DNA from: Icerya purchasi
Taxonomy: Eukaryota; Arthropoda; Insecta; Hemiptera; Monophlebidae
Reading direction: 5' to 3'
Assembly (NCBI GenBank): GCA_039619475.1
Contig: CM077115.1
Location: forward strand, 33,307,083-33,371,082
DNA: 64,000 nt
Shown here: positions 23,064 to 33,856 of the stretch, piece by piece
Position numbering within the stretch: position 1 is the stretch's first letter
Layout: each line of letters begins with the position of its first letter
Position numbers and translations under genes: made by a program
Notes under the pieces: generated by a model
Databases searched by the model: none
What the model saw: only the letters and a program-made list of their open reading frames with translations
What the model was told of the DNA's origin: nothing

Positions 23064-24306
23064 TTAGTACTCGAGCAGGTGTGTGGAACTCCCCGTATCT
23101 TCCAGCTCCACTAGATTCTCCGTAGATGTTGCTGAGCTGAGGGACGTCCTGTCGTCCAGGGCGCCTCCTTCGATTCTGTTCGCTAAGCGGGTAAAACGGT
23201 ACTTAAGCTTTTGGTCATCCAGAAGGTTGTACAGCTTTCTGAGCATTACAACTGTGCCAGCTGGGTCAAGTTCGTACTTAGCAAGGGCATCTTCTATTGT
23301 TGGGATTGAAGGTGCTTCCTCCAGGAAGCTGGGAAGTTGTGGAAATGTGCACGGGAACTCGGAGGGCGTGTTATTCATTGCCTGTTCTATCACAGCAGGA
23401 AGTTCTGGTTTCTCGCCATTAGATTTAGTTTTTTTTTCTTTCTTTTGCATTCTTTGCAAAAAGTTGTTGTTGAGTTGGTAGAGAAGCTTGCGATGAATCA
23501 TCGGACCTTGACCGCTTAGCGAACAGATTGTGCGCTCCGTGTGTTGGTTGGGTTTCGTTTTTCTTGTTTACATCATTGTTGGGTCGTCCTGGCGGTAGTG
23601 GAGGAAAGGAAGGTTTCGTGACCGGCTGCATTTCAGGATGTACGGAAGCGTCTGGGTTTTCCTTGAGGGGCTCACCACCTGCAAACTCTTGTGGGCTCGC
23701 GTATTGTGGGCAAGCCTTCGCTAAATGTCCTTCTTTTTTACAGTTGAAACAAAGCATTGAGTCGAGGGATGGATAAATAAAGTAAGAGGTATCTTCGTGG
23801 TCGATTTTCCATAGGGTAGGTATGTTGCCGACATCTTCGGGCTTGATGAACACCTGTCGTCTGAAGCTCAAGATGTGCTGATACCCAGGAATGTTTAATC
23901 CAGCACGTAATGTCGAAATAATTGAGACCAGAATTATTTTGGATTCTTTTAACTTAGCTAGAATGACGTCGTTGGGGATTATATGTGGAACGTTTGAGAG
24001 GATAAGCCTCTTGTTTCGGGAAATGAGTGGTCGAACAATAACTTCGGTGTCTCTCAACTTTACAGTTTTGTGGACATCAACGAGATGTCTGCAATTTCTT
24101 TTGTTGCAACGTATATACATACATACTCGGTTGTTTGCAATTCGGGACAGGTGTCGAATATTTTCTGATTTGATTTTACTTCCAATAGCGATAGCATATT
24201 CATGGATTTGGATGCCGTCGACGGCGTCGAGGATGACTGCTTGGTCTTTTGTGGGAACAAATTCGGTCTGGAGAACGTTGGTGTAAGTTTTGGTTTGCGG
24301 GGCCAT
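23064..24306 (-). pseudogene. Element 4 ORF1 (gag-like nucleocapsid)
   Basis: The start MAPQTKTYTNVL at 24306 is preferred over the longer open frame from 24396, because homology-like content begins there. A central segment (RLILSNVPHIIPNDVILAKL) is followed by one zinc knuckle, CFNCKKEGHLAKAC (CX2CX4HX4C), near 23750, and a Pro-rich stretch. A single-base frameshift near 23425-23450, in an A-rich homopolymer, moves translation to the frame that ends at 23064. Such proteins bind element RNA and form the ribonucleoprotein used for retrotransposition. Confidence 0.8.
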
Positions 24307-24420
24307 GCTGGCCGCAAATCTCTTACAGAAATTTACCGCGGGGTAAGTTGGTAGCGGGGCGCACACAGATACATGGAAAACTGAGAGTCTAAGCACACAC
24401 AGATTTAATCACTAACGCAG

Positions 24421-24589
24421 GTGATAAGATAAAGTAACAATGCACGACACACGACCGCACTAATTCATGATAAAAAAGAAAAAAACCCACAAAAAACGGT
24501 TTAATCGATAACGCATTCGATAAAATAAGAAAAAGACTGTTAAAATGCGTTATCGAACCAGTTGTGCGTTATCGCGTTTTTCGTCGGCA
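24421..24589. promoter_or_regulatory. Head-to-head junction of elements 4 and 5 with a 13-bp inverted repeat
   Basis: Between the divergent 5' ends of element 4 (-) and element 5 (+) lies a perfect inverted repeat, TCGATAACGCATT at 24505-24517 and its complement at 24544-24556, with a 26-nt loop. A further GCGTTATCGCG-type motif follows near 24566-24576. Non-LTR elements carry internal promoters at their 5' ends, so this may be promoter sequence of one or both elements; that role is inference. Confidence 0.5.
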
Positions 24590-24873
24590 GATCGGCAGTG
24601 GTCAGATCGTTCAATTATTATTTCTTTTGTTTTCTTATCACTTGTTCATCGGTTGCATCTTAATTGTAACACGTTCAACACGATAAATTACCTTTTCGTT
24701 AATCGTCGTGTTTGAATTTTAGATTTAATTTCACTTTAATTATTTTGTTCATTAGCTTCAATTTATTTATTTATTCTTTCTCGTTACTCTTTATTTTTAT
24801 TACTTTTTTTTCCCACCTTATTATTATTATTTTTTTTTTCTCTCTTCTTCTTCTTCTTTCTTCTGCTTGTTAA

Positions 24874-26588
24874 ATGAGCGTAGTTAAAGGAGGCCGCTCA
24901 GCGGCCTCCTCCCAAAACCCGGCTAAATCAATTAAACCCCCATCCAACTTGTCCATAAACATGGACATAGACCTCAACTCTAAACGTAAATCGGCTGATC
25001 CCCTTTCACCGATTTCCACCACTCTACCAAAGGAAATCAGGCTTTCTCAGGCTGATCTCCCTATACCGGCTCCGTCTTGTGCCCCCGAGCACAACAGCAG
25101 CAGTAATAATAGCAACCCCAATTTTAATATCACCAGCAACACTAACCTCAATAGTATTAGTAATAATAACAAAAATGATAATAACAATAACAACAACAAT
25201 AACAATAACAATAATAATAACAATAATAATAATAATAATAATACTATTTCTGATAATAATCACCATCATCATAATAATAACAGTAATAATAATGATGCTA
25301 ATAATAATAGTGGTGATAATAATAATAGGAGTAATAATAATAATACTAACGATAATAATAACAATGATAAAAATAATTCAAAGAATAATAACGATCATGT
25401 TAAAAACTTTTCTTCCGATCACCCGGGTCCTTTTACTGTTTTCGTTGAAAGTAGTTCCGCCGATCAGAATTTAGGTAACTTTCATCCACTTGCATTGGCT
25501 AAAGCCATCAGCAAAAACTCTACTGCTTTCACTGACATCAAGCCTCGAGGCAGAGGGCGTATTGCTATTTTTTCCCTTCCACTTCCACTGCCAATGCTTT
25601 TCTAAGTAACTCCTCTTTTTTCGAATCCAACAATTTAATTGCTTTTATCCCTCACAACTCTGTATACAGAATTGGAGTAATTTCCGGAGTTCATCCCTCC
25701 TTTTCCGAAGAGGATATAAAAGAAGGAATTGAATCTTGTATTCCGGTACAATCTGTTAGACGAATTTTGCGTTCCTCTGAAGATGGCAAAATTCCTACCA
25801 GAAGTGTTGAAATAAAATTTTCTAAACCCGTCCTGCCTGAATTCATTTCCATTTACCGACTTCGATTCCCTGTCTCTCTCAGCATCCGCTCCCCCACTCA
25901 GTGTGCCAAATGCTTTCTCTTCGGACACATAGCGCGTCATTGTCGCAGTTCACATTCTATTTGCTCTCACTGTTCAGCTAAACATTCTTTCAATGAATGT
26001 TCCAATCTCCAAAAGCCCCCTTCTTGCCGTAATTGCAAAGGAAGTCACAGTTCCTCGAACCGTCTCTGCCCAGAATGGCAAAGTCAAAAAGATATCAAGC
26101 GAATTATGGCTTTTGAAAATGTATCTTTTCAAGAAGCCGCTAAGCTTAAATCTTCCAGCGCTGCTACTAAGGCATTTGCTTATGCTAATCGAGCCGCATC
26201 ATCTACTCTCCCTTTGAATACTTCCAATGTAGCTTCCAAGGTACCTTCTCCTCCTCGTCCAAAATCCCCCACCTTCCATAAATTACCTAAGTCTAAACCT
26301 CATCCCAAACCTCTTCCTCAATTTCCAACTGTCACATCCTACTATACTCCTTCTCCCCCAGTTGGATGGGCTCTGAATAGTTCTTCTCTCCCCAACCCTC
26401 CCTTACCTTCTGAACACTCCACATCTTCACACAGAAATTCTAACAACCTTTCTTCTGATATCTCTTCCAATATCTCCAGATTATCTACAGCAATTACGGA
26501 GCTCCTTTCTTCTTTTAACATAGTTTCTTCTGCTTCCTTTGTTGATAACCTTGCATCCTTCTTGTCCAACAATGTCCAGTTTAGTTAA
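24874..26588 (+). pseudogene. Element 5 ORF1 (gag-like, three zinc knuckles)
   Basis: ATG at 24874, first open frame to 25605. A frameshift in the T-run near 25567-25573 moves to the frame that is open to 26588. After the Asn-rich tract there is an RNA-binding-like segment (IPHNSVYRIGVISGVHPSFS), then three Cys/His knuckles at about 25900-26080: CAKCFLFGHIARHC, CSHCSAKHSFNEC and CRNCKGSHSSSNRLC. A Ser/Pro-rich C-terminal third follows. This layout is typical of I/Jockey gag proteins. With the frame restored the length would be about 570 residues. Confidence 0.85.
25130..25400 (+). repeat. (AAT/AAC)n microsatellite coding a poly-Asn tract inside ORF1
   Basis: About 270 bases of AAT/AAC triplets with GAT, AGT and CAT interruptions, in frame with ORF1 of element 5 (residues ~85-175), giving an Asn-dominated segment. 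Multiples of three keep the frame open. The long ORFs in other frames here (Ile- or Val-rich) are shadows of this repeat. Confidence 0.9.
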
Positions 26589-26702
26589 ATTAACTTCTCT
26601 CTTTTCACATTTCTTAGCCAAATTTTTTATTGGCCCTCCTTACATAATCTTCCATCTCTTTTGTTTTCTTCTTCTTCTTCTTCCTTTTTTCTTATCTTAT
26701 AA

Positions 26703-29700
26703 ATGACGCCTGTACTTAATATTATTCAATGGAACTGTCGTAGCATCCGGGCGAATAAGGCAGCCTTAGAAGGATTGCTAAATTTACATAATATAAGTAT
26801 AGCGTTGTTGTCTGAAACATGGCTTCCGAAATCATCAACTTTTTCAATTAGGGGTTTTCATGTAATTAGATCAGATCGCGAAGATGGTTATGGTGGTGCA
26901 GCTATCCTCATTAGGTTCGGCATTCCATTTTCTTCCCACAATTTAGACATCCCAGGTGGCTCTAGTCCTTCTTCCTCTCCCAACTTTGTTCATATTTTTA
27001 TCTCACACACATTCGCTAATATTTCTCATCCCCTTCATCTTGTATCTGTCTACATTCCTCCCCTGTGTAACCTAAAGGATCTTTCTCTTTCCTCCCTTCT
27101 TGACTCCTTACCTCACCCATTTATCATAGGCGGGGATTGGAACGCCTGTTCTCCCGCCTGGGGTAGTTCGTCACTAAATAGAAATGGTTCCTTCCTTCAA
27201 ACTCTACTCTCAAACTACAACCTCGTGGTTCTCAACGACGGCTCTCCTACATATTTCAAAAACCAAAATTCCTACAGTTCTATAGACTTAACTTTCTCCT
27301 CTCCTAATTTAAGCCTGAAATGTGCATGGAATACCCTTGATGGAACCTTTGGTAGTGACCATGTTCCTATCATTGTGTCCGTTCATGGGACTTCCTCCTC
27401 TCATGTAAAAAAAGAATCCCGTTCTCCTAGTTGGAACGTTTCAAAGGTTAATTGGTCTGATTTTCGTTCGTTCCTGGATTCCTCTTCCTACAGATTTGAT
27501 CCTAACTTAGATGTTACGCCTCAGTATGAAAACTTCGTTCAGTTAATACCATCAGCTTTAGATTTGTCTTCTCCTCCACAAAAATCTCCTTCTGGGAGCA
27601 TCAGGCGATCCTACGCCTCGTCCTTATGGTGGAATGCGGAATGTTCAATTGCACACCAAGCCAGTGTATCCACGTTTCGTATTTTTCGAGCTGCTCCTTC
27701 TCTGGAAAACTTCCTAGCTCACAAAAGAGCTAATGCCAAATTCCGATTTACTCTCAAAAAGGTTAAAAAGGCGTCTTGGGCTGCTTTCTGTTCTTCCTTT
27801 TCTAGATCTACTCCTCTCTCACAAATCTGGAGGTTGGCTAAGGCTTTCCGAAACCCTCAGTCCTTAAATCCCTTTACTACCGGCGTTTCGGAGAACAAGC
27901 TAGCTGCTTTCTTTGATTGTGTTGCTCTGCCCTATGTTCCTAACTTTGAGGAATTTGACCTTTCTATTTCTGCCGCAAGCCATTTTGAGCATTTTTTAAC
28001 TTTTCCGTTCACTTTTAATGAATTATTATCAGCGTTCCCGAAAAATCCTAACTCTTCTCCAGGGATAAATGGATTATCTTATATTGTTCTTAAGAATCTT
28101 CCTGAATATTATCTTAAAATACTCTTAAATCTATTTAACTCTATTCTCCATCTAGGTTCCGCTCCTCCGTCATGGAAATCCTTTATCATCGTTCCCATCC
28201 CCAAGGGTATTAATTCCTCGTCCTTCCGTTGCATTTCTCTTGCAAGTTGTCTGAGGAAACTTTTCGAATCCATGTTGAACCGGCGGCTGGTTTGGTGGCT
28301 GGAAAACAATGATGTCTTGCCTAACAACATGTATGGTTTTCGTTCTGGTCGAGGTTCTACTGATTGTGTTTCTTTCTTCTTGTCCCACATCTATAAATCG
28401 TTTATCCAGAAAAATTATACCCTAGCTACCTTTGTTGATATTTATAGTGCCTTTGACAGCGTCCACCTTCCAACTCTTAAGAGCAGAATGTTATCTATTA
28501 ATTTACCTTCTCACTTCACATCCTTAATCATGAGTCTTTTCCTAAGTAGAACTGTTACTCTAAGATTTCCTTCCTTTTCAGAGTCACGAAAGGTTTTTCG
28601 AGGCCTCCCGCAAAGTTCCTGTCTTAGTCTTACGCTCTTCAATATTTATTCTCTTGGTATCGCCTCTCTTAATCTACCTTCTACTTTCTTATTTTTTGCA
28701 GATGACATTCTACTTTTTTCAACTGATCCTAGCATTCTAAATGCTTGTAATAACATGCAAGAATCTTTGTACATTCTGTAGAGTTCTCTTTCTCAAATCC
28801 ATCTATATATCTCTCCTCCAAAATCTTCATGCATTGTTTTCACATTTCGTTCCTATAATCCTGAGTCAATCAACATAAATATCGACAATACACCTATACC
28901 TGTTGTTTCCTCCTTCCGCTACTTAGGAATCTTTCTGAACAGTCGTTTATCCTTTACTGAGCATATTAATTACCTCCATTCGTCTACTCTAGAACGTTTG
29001 AATATCTTAAAGTCTTTATCTTCTTCCCATTCGGGAGGTGATCCTATGATACTTCTTATGCTCTACAAATCCATTGTTCGATCCAAACTTGATTTCTGTT
29101 GTTTTCTGTATGGTACTGCTGCTCGTTCTCCCCTAGCTAAATTAGATTTAGTTCAGAATGCAGCTCTGCGCTTATGCCTAGGAGTCTTAAAATCCACACC
29201 TATTCCTGCGATTTTAGCAGAGGCTAATGTGGCTCCTTTATCCATTCGTAGATCCTATCTCGCGTATCGGTTCCTTATTAAACGTCTACATATTTACCCA
29301 AACAATCTTGTCCCTGCATATTCTTCTCTCTTGCAAGATTGGCGTTTTTCCTCTAATAAGGTTCCCATTCTCTGCCACATTGCCTCGCGTCTTATTAAGT
29401 TTTCGCCCTTCATCCTAACTTTCGATAAACTTCCATTTTTCCAGTTTGAGATATTAAATGTTATTCCTTCTCCTAATCTTTTTTCTTTGCCTTCTTATGT
29501 AAAATATCTCCCTGCTCATGCAACAGTTTATGAATTTAACCAGGCAGTTTCATCATTCTTTGCTAACCATACCCTAATTTTTACGGATGGGTCCAAAATG
29601 GCACATGGAGTGGGTGCATCTATCTACATTCCTGCTCTTAACCATTTCAGCCTGTTCAAAATTCCTTCATTTTGTTCAATTTATTATGCGGAGACATTGG

Positions 29701-30458
29701 CATTACTACGTGCCATTGAGCTCATTCCATCTTTTCCTCAATGTAAAATGTTCCTCCTAATTTCTGATTGCAAAAGCGCCCTTCAGTGTATATCCTCTCC
29801 ATATGTTCCTTCCTACTCTGATCCTATTACTCTGCGCATCCGATCACTGATTTTCAGCATTTGCAGATTGCACTCATTAACCATCGACTTTCTTTGGATT
29901 CCTGGTCATGCCGGAATTTCGGGCAACGAAAAGGCGGATTATCTTGCTCGTTCGGCTATTTCTTCTGGGCGGCCAGTCGGACGGATTCCTTCTCATGAAT
30001 TATTAAATATAGCAAAAAGTATCCAAAAGGCCAATTGGAAATCTTTTTATAAATCATCGTTCTCCAGTCCTAATTCACAATATTTTTCCATTCACCCTAA
30101 TCCACCTACTCAACCATGGTATCTACATTTTCCGCACCTTCCCCGACTCATCATATCTGCTATCTGTCGTCTTCGATCTGGTCACAGTCGACTTCCTGCT
30201 TCATTGTATCGTTTCTCCATAGTGTCCTCTCCTATTTGTCCGCTGTGTATCGATAACACAGTCGTATGTGACTCTGATCATGTATTCTTTGAATGCTCCT
30301 CTTTATCATCGGAAAGGGCAACTCTATACGCGGAGCTTCTCTCACATGATGTTCCAACTCCATATTGTGTGTCCTTTATTCTCTCATTACAGTCAACGTT
30401 GATCATACCAATTGTAGCAAAATTTCTATCCTCTGTACTACATTATATTAATATCTAA
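26703..30458 (+). pseudogene. Element 5 ORF2: endonuclease, RT, RNase H, one stop
   Basis: 1251 codons in a single frame with one TAG at 28779-28781 (codon 693). Endonuclease, residues 1-235: IIQWNCRSIRANK, LLSETWLP, GGDWNACSPAWGS, SIDLTFSSP, GSDHVPIIV. RT, about 440-720: NSSPGINGLSYIVLKNLP, FRCISLASCLRKLFESMLNR, TFVDIYSAFDSV (motif A), GLPQSSCLSLTLFNIYSLG (motif B), FADDILLFS (motif C, catalytic Asp pair kept, near residue 665). RNase H, about 955-1085: FTDGSKMAHGVG, YAETLALLRAIEL, ISDCKSALQC, IPGHAGISGNEKADYLA. C-terminal Cys/His segment CPLC...CDSDHVFFEC. The TAG follows RT motif C and separates the RT core from RNase H. Loss is recent, since everything else is open. Confidence 0.92.
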
Positions 30459-30470
30459 TCCCTTCAGTAT

Positions 30471-30914
30471 TTCCCATTTTGGCATTCCTAACTTATCGTG
30501 TCCAGTGATTTCCAACGAACTCCTCTCTAAACGAAGAACACGCACTGATGTTGCAGTTACAGTCACAAACAGGCACAGCTCGCAGTTAATTTTGCGGGCT
30601 CGCTGTCGCATTTGCGGCCTTAACGGTAGATAGGAGAACTCCTTGTCAGCCGGCACTGCGGGCGCTGCTGTTGCAGTGTGGCCATAGTGTTCGGTGAAAA
30701 TTCTGCTCATTTCCTTTTAACAGAATGGTAGGCGCTGTTTCCGCAGTCGTCGCCATAAATATGATTAATGTTTCATTATTAAAAACTATAAACTTTGCTT
30801 TATAGTGATGGAGAAAGTCATTGAACTTTCGGATAATTGTTTACGGACGCTAAGCGCTGTGTTCTATATAGGTTTCGTGCTTAATGGATCTAACTGCTTT
30901 TTAAACATCCCGCG
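30471..30914. other. GC-richer segment of unknown origin
   Basis: Sequence after the end of element 5 is less AT-rich than its surroundings (notably 30530-30700). A 90-codon open frame lies on the minus strand (30438-30710) with no recognised motif. It may be a fragment of another element; nothing identifies it. Confidence 0.4.
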
Positions 30915-31246
30915 TTTCTTCTTCCTTAATTATTTATAGCCAGATTCCTTTGTCCGTTTGTACTGTGGGCTCTGTAATTGCAGATGTGGCCATGGTATGG
31001 GACAGCTAATCCCTTTTGCTCTTACCTTCGTCATTTCTTTTCTTTTCAGGATGCATACGTTTGGCATTTTTCGACGTTGTTTGTTATTGTTTCTCCATCT
31101 TTGGTTATAGCATTCTTTGTCAGATTCCATTCCTTGTTACTCCTAATTGCTGCTATGTACACATGTTGATGGGTAATCGTCCGTTGCTGACAAGCCCAGG
31201 GAAAAACCCAAACAAGAAAAAAAAAAAATAAATAAAATAAAATAAG
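30915..31246 (+). repeat. Dispersed ~320-bp repeat with A-rich tail, copy 2
   Basis: Nearly identical to 6513-6832 from the first base TTTCTTCTTCC to CCCAAACAAG, with about ten substitutions, then an A-rich tail with AAATA interruptions. The shared 5' boundary argues for a defined unit rather than random 5' truncation. It sits 242 bp before FAS exon C. Confidence 0.75.
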
Positions 31247-31488
31247 AAAAACACAAAATTGAACGTAGAGACACACACGACCGCACTGTAAGACAATTTC
31301 TAAAAAATTGACTTGGATATTTGTTTTACCGATTATTAAAATATTTTTCGATTAATTCGTCAATTTTTTCGGCTTTTCAGAAAATGAATCGCCATACGGC
31401 AGAAAAGCGGCTAACATTCTTTTTTGCTTTTGTAATGTTTTTCGTTTGTTTTTTTCGATTAAAAACCATCTTTTTTGTAATCCAACAG

Positions 31489-31597
31489 GTGTTAGCCTGG
31501 CAAATTTTTGCAAAATTACATGGTGTGCCATACGAAAACTTTCCTGTGGTATTGTCTGATGTACAATTTATGCGGGCTACATTTATACCAGAAGGCG
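31489..31597 (+). CDS. FASN: Fatty acid synthase, exon C (DH domain)
   Basis: Acceptor TCCAACAG ends at 31488. The exon starts in phase 0 (VLAWQIFAKLHG) and ends after one base of a Gly codon (phase 1), donor |GTTAGT. The translation follows directly on exon B, as in other animal FAS proteins, where VLAWKTFA... follows the catalytic-His loop; VVLSDVQFMRATFIPEG matches the conserved ...DVQFxRATxxP segment. It forms the next strands of the DH hot-dog fold. The intron to exon B is 23.5 kb and full of transposons. Confidence 0.9.
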
Positions 31598-31700
31598 GTT
31601 AGTTCTCACATCATTTTTGCACTTTTATGTAATCAATTCAAAAGTGTTTATTATATGTGATTGTATATACTTATCTGAAGGTTGGTTTACTGCACGAGAC

Positions 31701-31990
31701 TTTTTTTTTTTATTATTATTATTATTTTGAGGGTCACCGATATGGACAGAGCCAGTGGAGCAAATATATTTCTTTTTTTTGCGTAAAAGTGTACTTAATT
31801 TAACATTATTTACTATTATCCATATTAAAGGTTGAGTGTTTAAGTTTAAATAGCAAGCAGTACCACCATACATAGTCAAACGCTTTCTCAATGTCAAAAA
31901 ATATTGTGTACAGACATTGACCATTACTTCGGGCATGAGTTTGATCATGAAAGGATGGATAGCATCGGCGCCAAGGGCACTTTTATTGGT
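31701..31990 (-). mobile_element. I-like fragment: RT piece fused to a 3' tail
   Basis: The minus strand reads GADAIHPFMIKLMPE and FFDIEKAFDYVWWY (RT motif A), then jumps to a 3' UTR-like segment and a tail of (AAT)n plus poly(A), seen as T-rich sequence at 31701-31727. Everything between motif A and the 3' UTR has been deleted. It lies inside FAS intron C-D. Confidence 0.65.
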
Positions 31991-32214
31991 AGTTAGAAAA
32001 TTGAAAAATAAAAAATGCCGGAATAAATGGCAAAATGGACAATTTCATCCTACATTTCTTATCTATTAGAGCAATGCAAGAGAAGATAGGCTCTGTGATG
32101 CCCTTTCCTGTTCCTATGGAGAATGGAATCCCACAGGGATCCGTTCTGAGTGTAACTCTATTCATTCTATTTATTAATGACATTCCCTGCTGTATTAGGC
32201 CGCCTATCACATTC
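31991..32214 (+). mobile_element. I-like RT fragment (motif B region)
   Basis: Plus-strand frame with MENGIPQGSVLSVTLFILFINDI (the motif B region, Gly-Ile-Pro-Gln-Gly) and CCIRPPIT, closely resembling the same region of element 2. It lies back to back with the minus-strand fragment ending at 31990 and is followed without a gap by a family 1 piece at 32215, so the locus is a patchwork of three retroelement pieces. Confidence 0.6.
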
Positions 32215-33350
32215 CTCCCCTTTTCCTTCGACGCTCCTTCTTGGGTTATCGTTTCCTCATCAAACGGTTGCCTATTTTCTCTTGCTCTCTCATTCCTTCT
32301 TATTCCTTCATATTGCGTTCCTGGCGCTTTTCTGCTAACAAGACTCCTATTTTATCTCTTATCGCTGGTCGTCTTATACAGTTTTCTCCATATATCTACT
32401 CTTACGATAAACTCCCTTATTTCTCCTTCAATTTTTCCGCTCTGCTTCATCCTATTAACTGCTTTTATTCACCCATTCCTCCCAAACCGCTTCTTCGTCA
32501 TGTTGTTAGATCAGAATTCCAACAGAATTTTAGCTTTTTTTTCCCCAACCATGTTTCGATCTTCACGGATGGCTCCAAGGGACCCAATGGTGTTGGTGCA
32601 GCTTTTTTCTGTCCTTCTCTCAATTACTTCGAGTCCTTTAAACTTCCCTCCTTTTGTTCAATCTTTTATGCTGAGTCTTTTGCTATTCTGCGTGCCCTTC
32701 TTTTTATCAAAACTTCACCAGCTTCTCACAATCTCCTTTTCATGTCGGATACTCAAGGCATGCTGCAGACTATCACATCTCTCGCTTCTCACTCCACCGA
32801 CTGCATCATTCTCCTTATTCGTTCCTTAATTCACGATCTTTTCCTTTCCCACTTTATCCAAACGGGTTTCCTTTGGATTCCTGGCCATTCCAGGAATCGA
32901 GGGAAATGAGTTGGTTGACTCATTCGATCGATTATCTTCCTCTTCTGGCAGGATTCTTCCAGCCTTCTCAGCTTCTAATATTACCCTTCTGTCTGCAGCT
33001 GCTCATTCCAAACTGTGGTCTGACTCCTACGTCTCCTCATTCTCCAACCCGAACTCCTTTTTCTTGTCTACTCAACCTTCCCTTCCACGCTTTCCATGGT
33101 TTATTAACTTTCTTTCTATGCGCCGTTCCACTCTCTCTGCGATTTGCCGCCTGCGTTTTGGGCATAGTTTGCTCCCTTCCTCATTATTGTCCATTGCACC
33201 CTCTCAGCGATCAATGTATTTCTGATCCAGATCATATAATGTTGAGTTGTTCATCGCTCTCAACTGAACAAATTTCGTTTTATTCCTTCCTCTTACAAAC
33301 CAGTATTCCCACTTCAACCTGTGCTTCACTCATTCTCTCTCTTCCTTAAG
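32215..33350 (+). mobile_element. I-like family 1, RNase H and C-terminus fragment
   Basis: The frame at 32241-32909 aligns with element 5 from its post-RT segment (YRFLIKRLPIF; element 5 has YRFLIKRLHIY) through RNase H: FTDGSKGPNGVG, YAESFAILRAL, MSDTQGMLQTI, FLWIPGHS. A one-base frameshift near 32893 leads to the frame with NELVDSFDRLSSSSGR and ICRLRFGHSLLPSS. A ~29-bp deletion near 33185 distinguishes it from the close relative at 61275-61846. No poly(A): it ends near 33350 without the 3' UTR. Confidence 0.8.
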
Positions 33351-33598
33351 TTGCACTAGTGTAGAGTTTCTATTAATTTATAGTACCGTTGGAATTAGGA
33401 TATAAAAGTTTTCAGAATTAAATATTTATTATTTTAATGTTATCTTTTATTATAATTTTTTTTTTGCTTTTCCTTTTTTTAAGAAGAATATTCATTGCAA
33501 ATATTTTTGAATATGTCATTCCTGTATTAAAATATTGTTCATTTTCATTTCATTGTTTCATTTATTAAGTTTTCTGTGTATTCAATGTGATTTATTAG

Positions 33599-33856
33599 GT
33601 GCAGTAACGTTAACTATTAGTTATTTGAATGGTTTTAAAAGTATAGAAATATCAGAAGGTTCAGCAACTATAATGAAATGCAATATCCGAAAAGCTAGAA
33701 GTTTTTATGAAGAAAGTATAAACTTCCCATTGCCATTAATTCACAGAGATGAGACAGTTATACTTGACCTCAAATCAGAAATTTATAAGTTCTATACATT
33801 TTTAGGATTTACATACAGCGGTGGCTTTTTAGGAATACATGAATTTGATGTTGCTG
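33599..33856 (+). CDS. FASN: Fatty acid synthase, exon D (DH domain, second half)
   Basis: Acceptor TTTATTAG ends at 33598; donor GCTG|GTAAGA follows 33856. The first two bases complete the Gly codon started in exon C, and one base is carried to exon E. The 85 codons include AVTLTISYLNGFKSIEISEG, matching the FAS ...TVSLEVRLL...FEVSE segment, and SEIYKFYTFLGFTYSGGFLGI, the counterpart of the conserved YKELRLRGYDYGP-FQGI. The Gly-Tyr-x-Tyr-Gly-Pro signature is altered here, as in some insect FAS versions I recall, but the spacing is kept. Confidence 0.88.

Larger units (their letters stand above)
19209..24420 (-). mobile_element. I-like element 4, near full length, minus strand
   Basis: Both ORFs and a 3' end are present. 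The tail is AATAAATAAA-type (T-rich on + at 19212-19239). ORF2 (19361-23028) carries endonuclease, RT and RNase H. ORF1 (23064-24306) has one CCHC knuckle. The 5' UTR runs upstream of 24306 into a ~290-bp segment shared head-to-head with element 5; the exact 5' end is not resolved. Several disabling changes but little rearrangement, so this is a moderately young insertion. Confidence 0.85.
24590..30470 (+). mobile_element. I-like family 1 retrotransposon (element 5), nearly intact
   Basis: Contains a 5' UTR (about 24590-24873), ORF1 (24874-26588), a ~114-bp spacer and a complete ORF2 (26703-30458). Disabling changes are few: one frameshift in ORF1 and one in-frame TAG in ORF2. The sense strand is strikingly pyrimidine-rich. 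Shortly after the ORF2 stop the sequence changes to unrelated GC-richer DNA, and the family's usual 3' UTR and poly(A) (as at 61770-61846) are missing, so the 3' end has been lost or replaced. Confidence 0.9.

Noticed and set aside
25024..25474. Ile/Val-rich open frames on both strands over the Asn tract
   Set aside because: Out-of-frame shadows of the AAT/AAC repeat inside element 5 ORF1.
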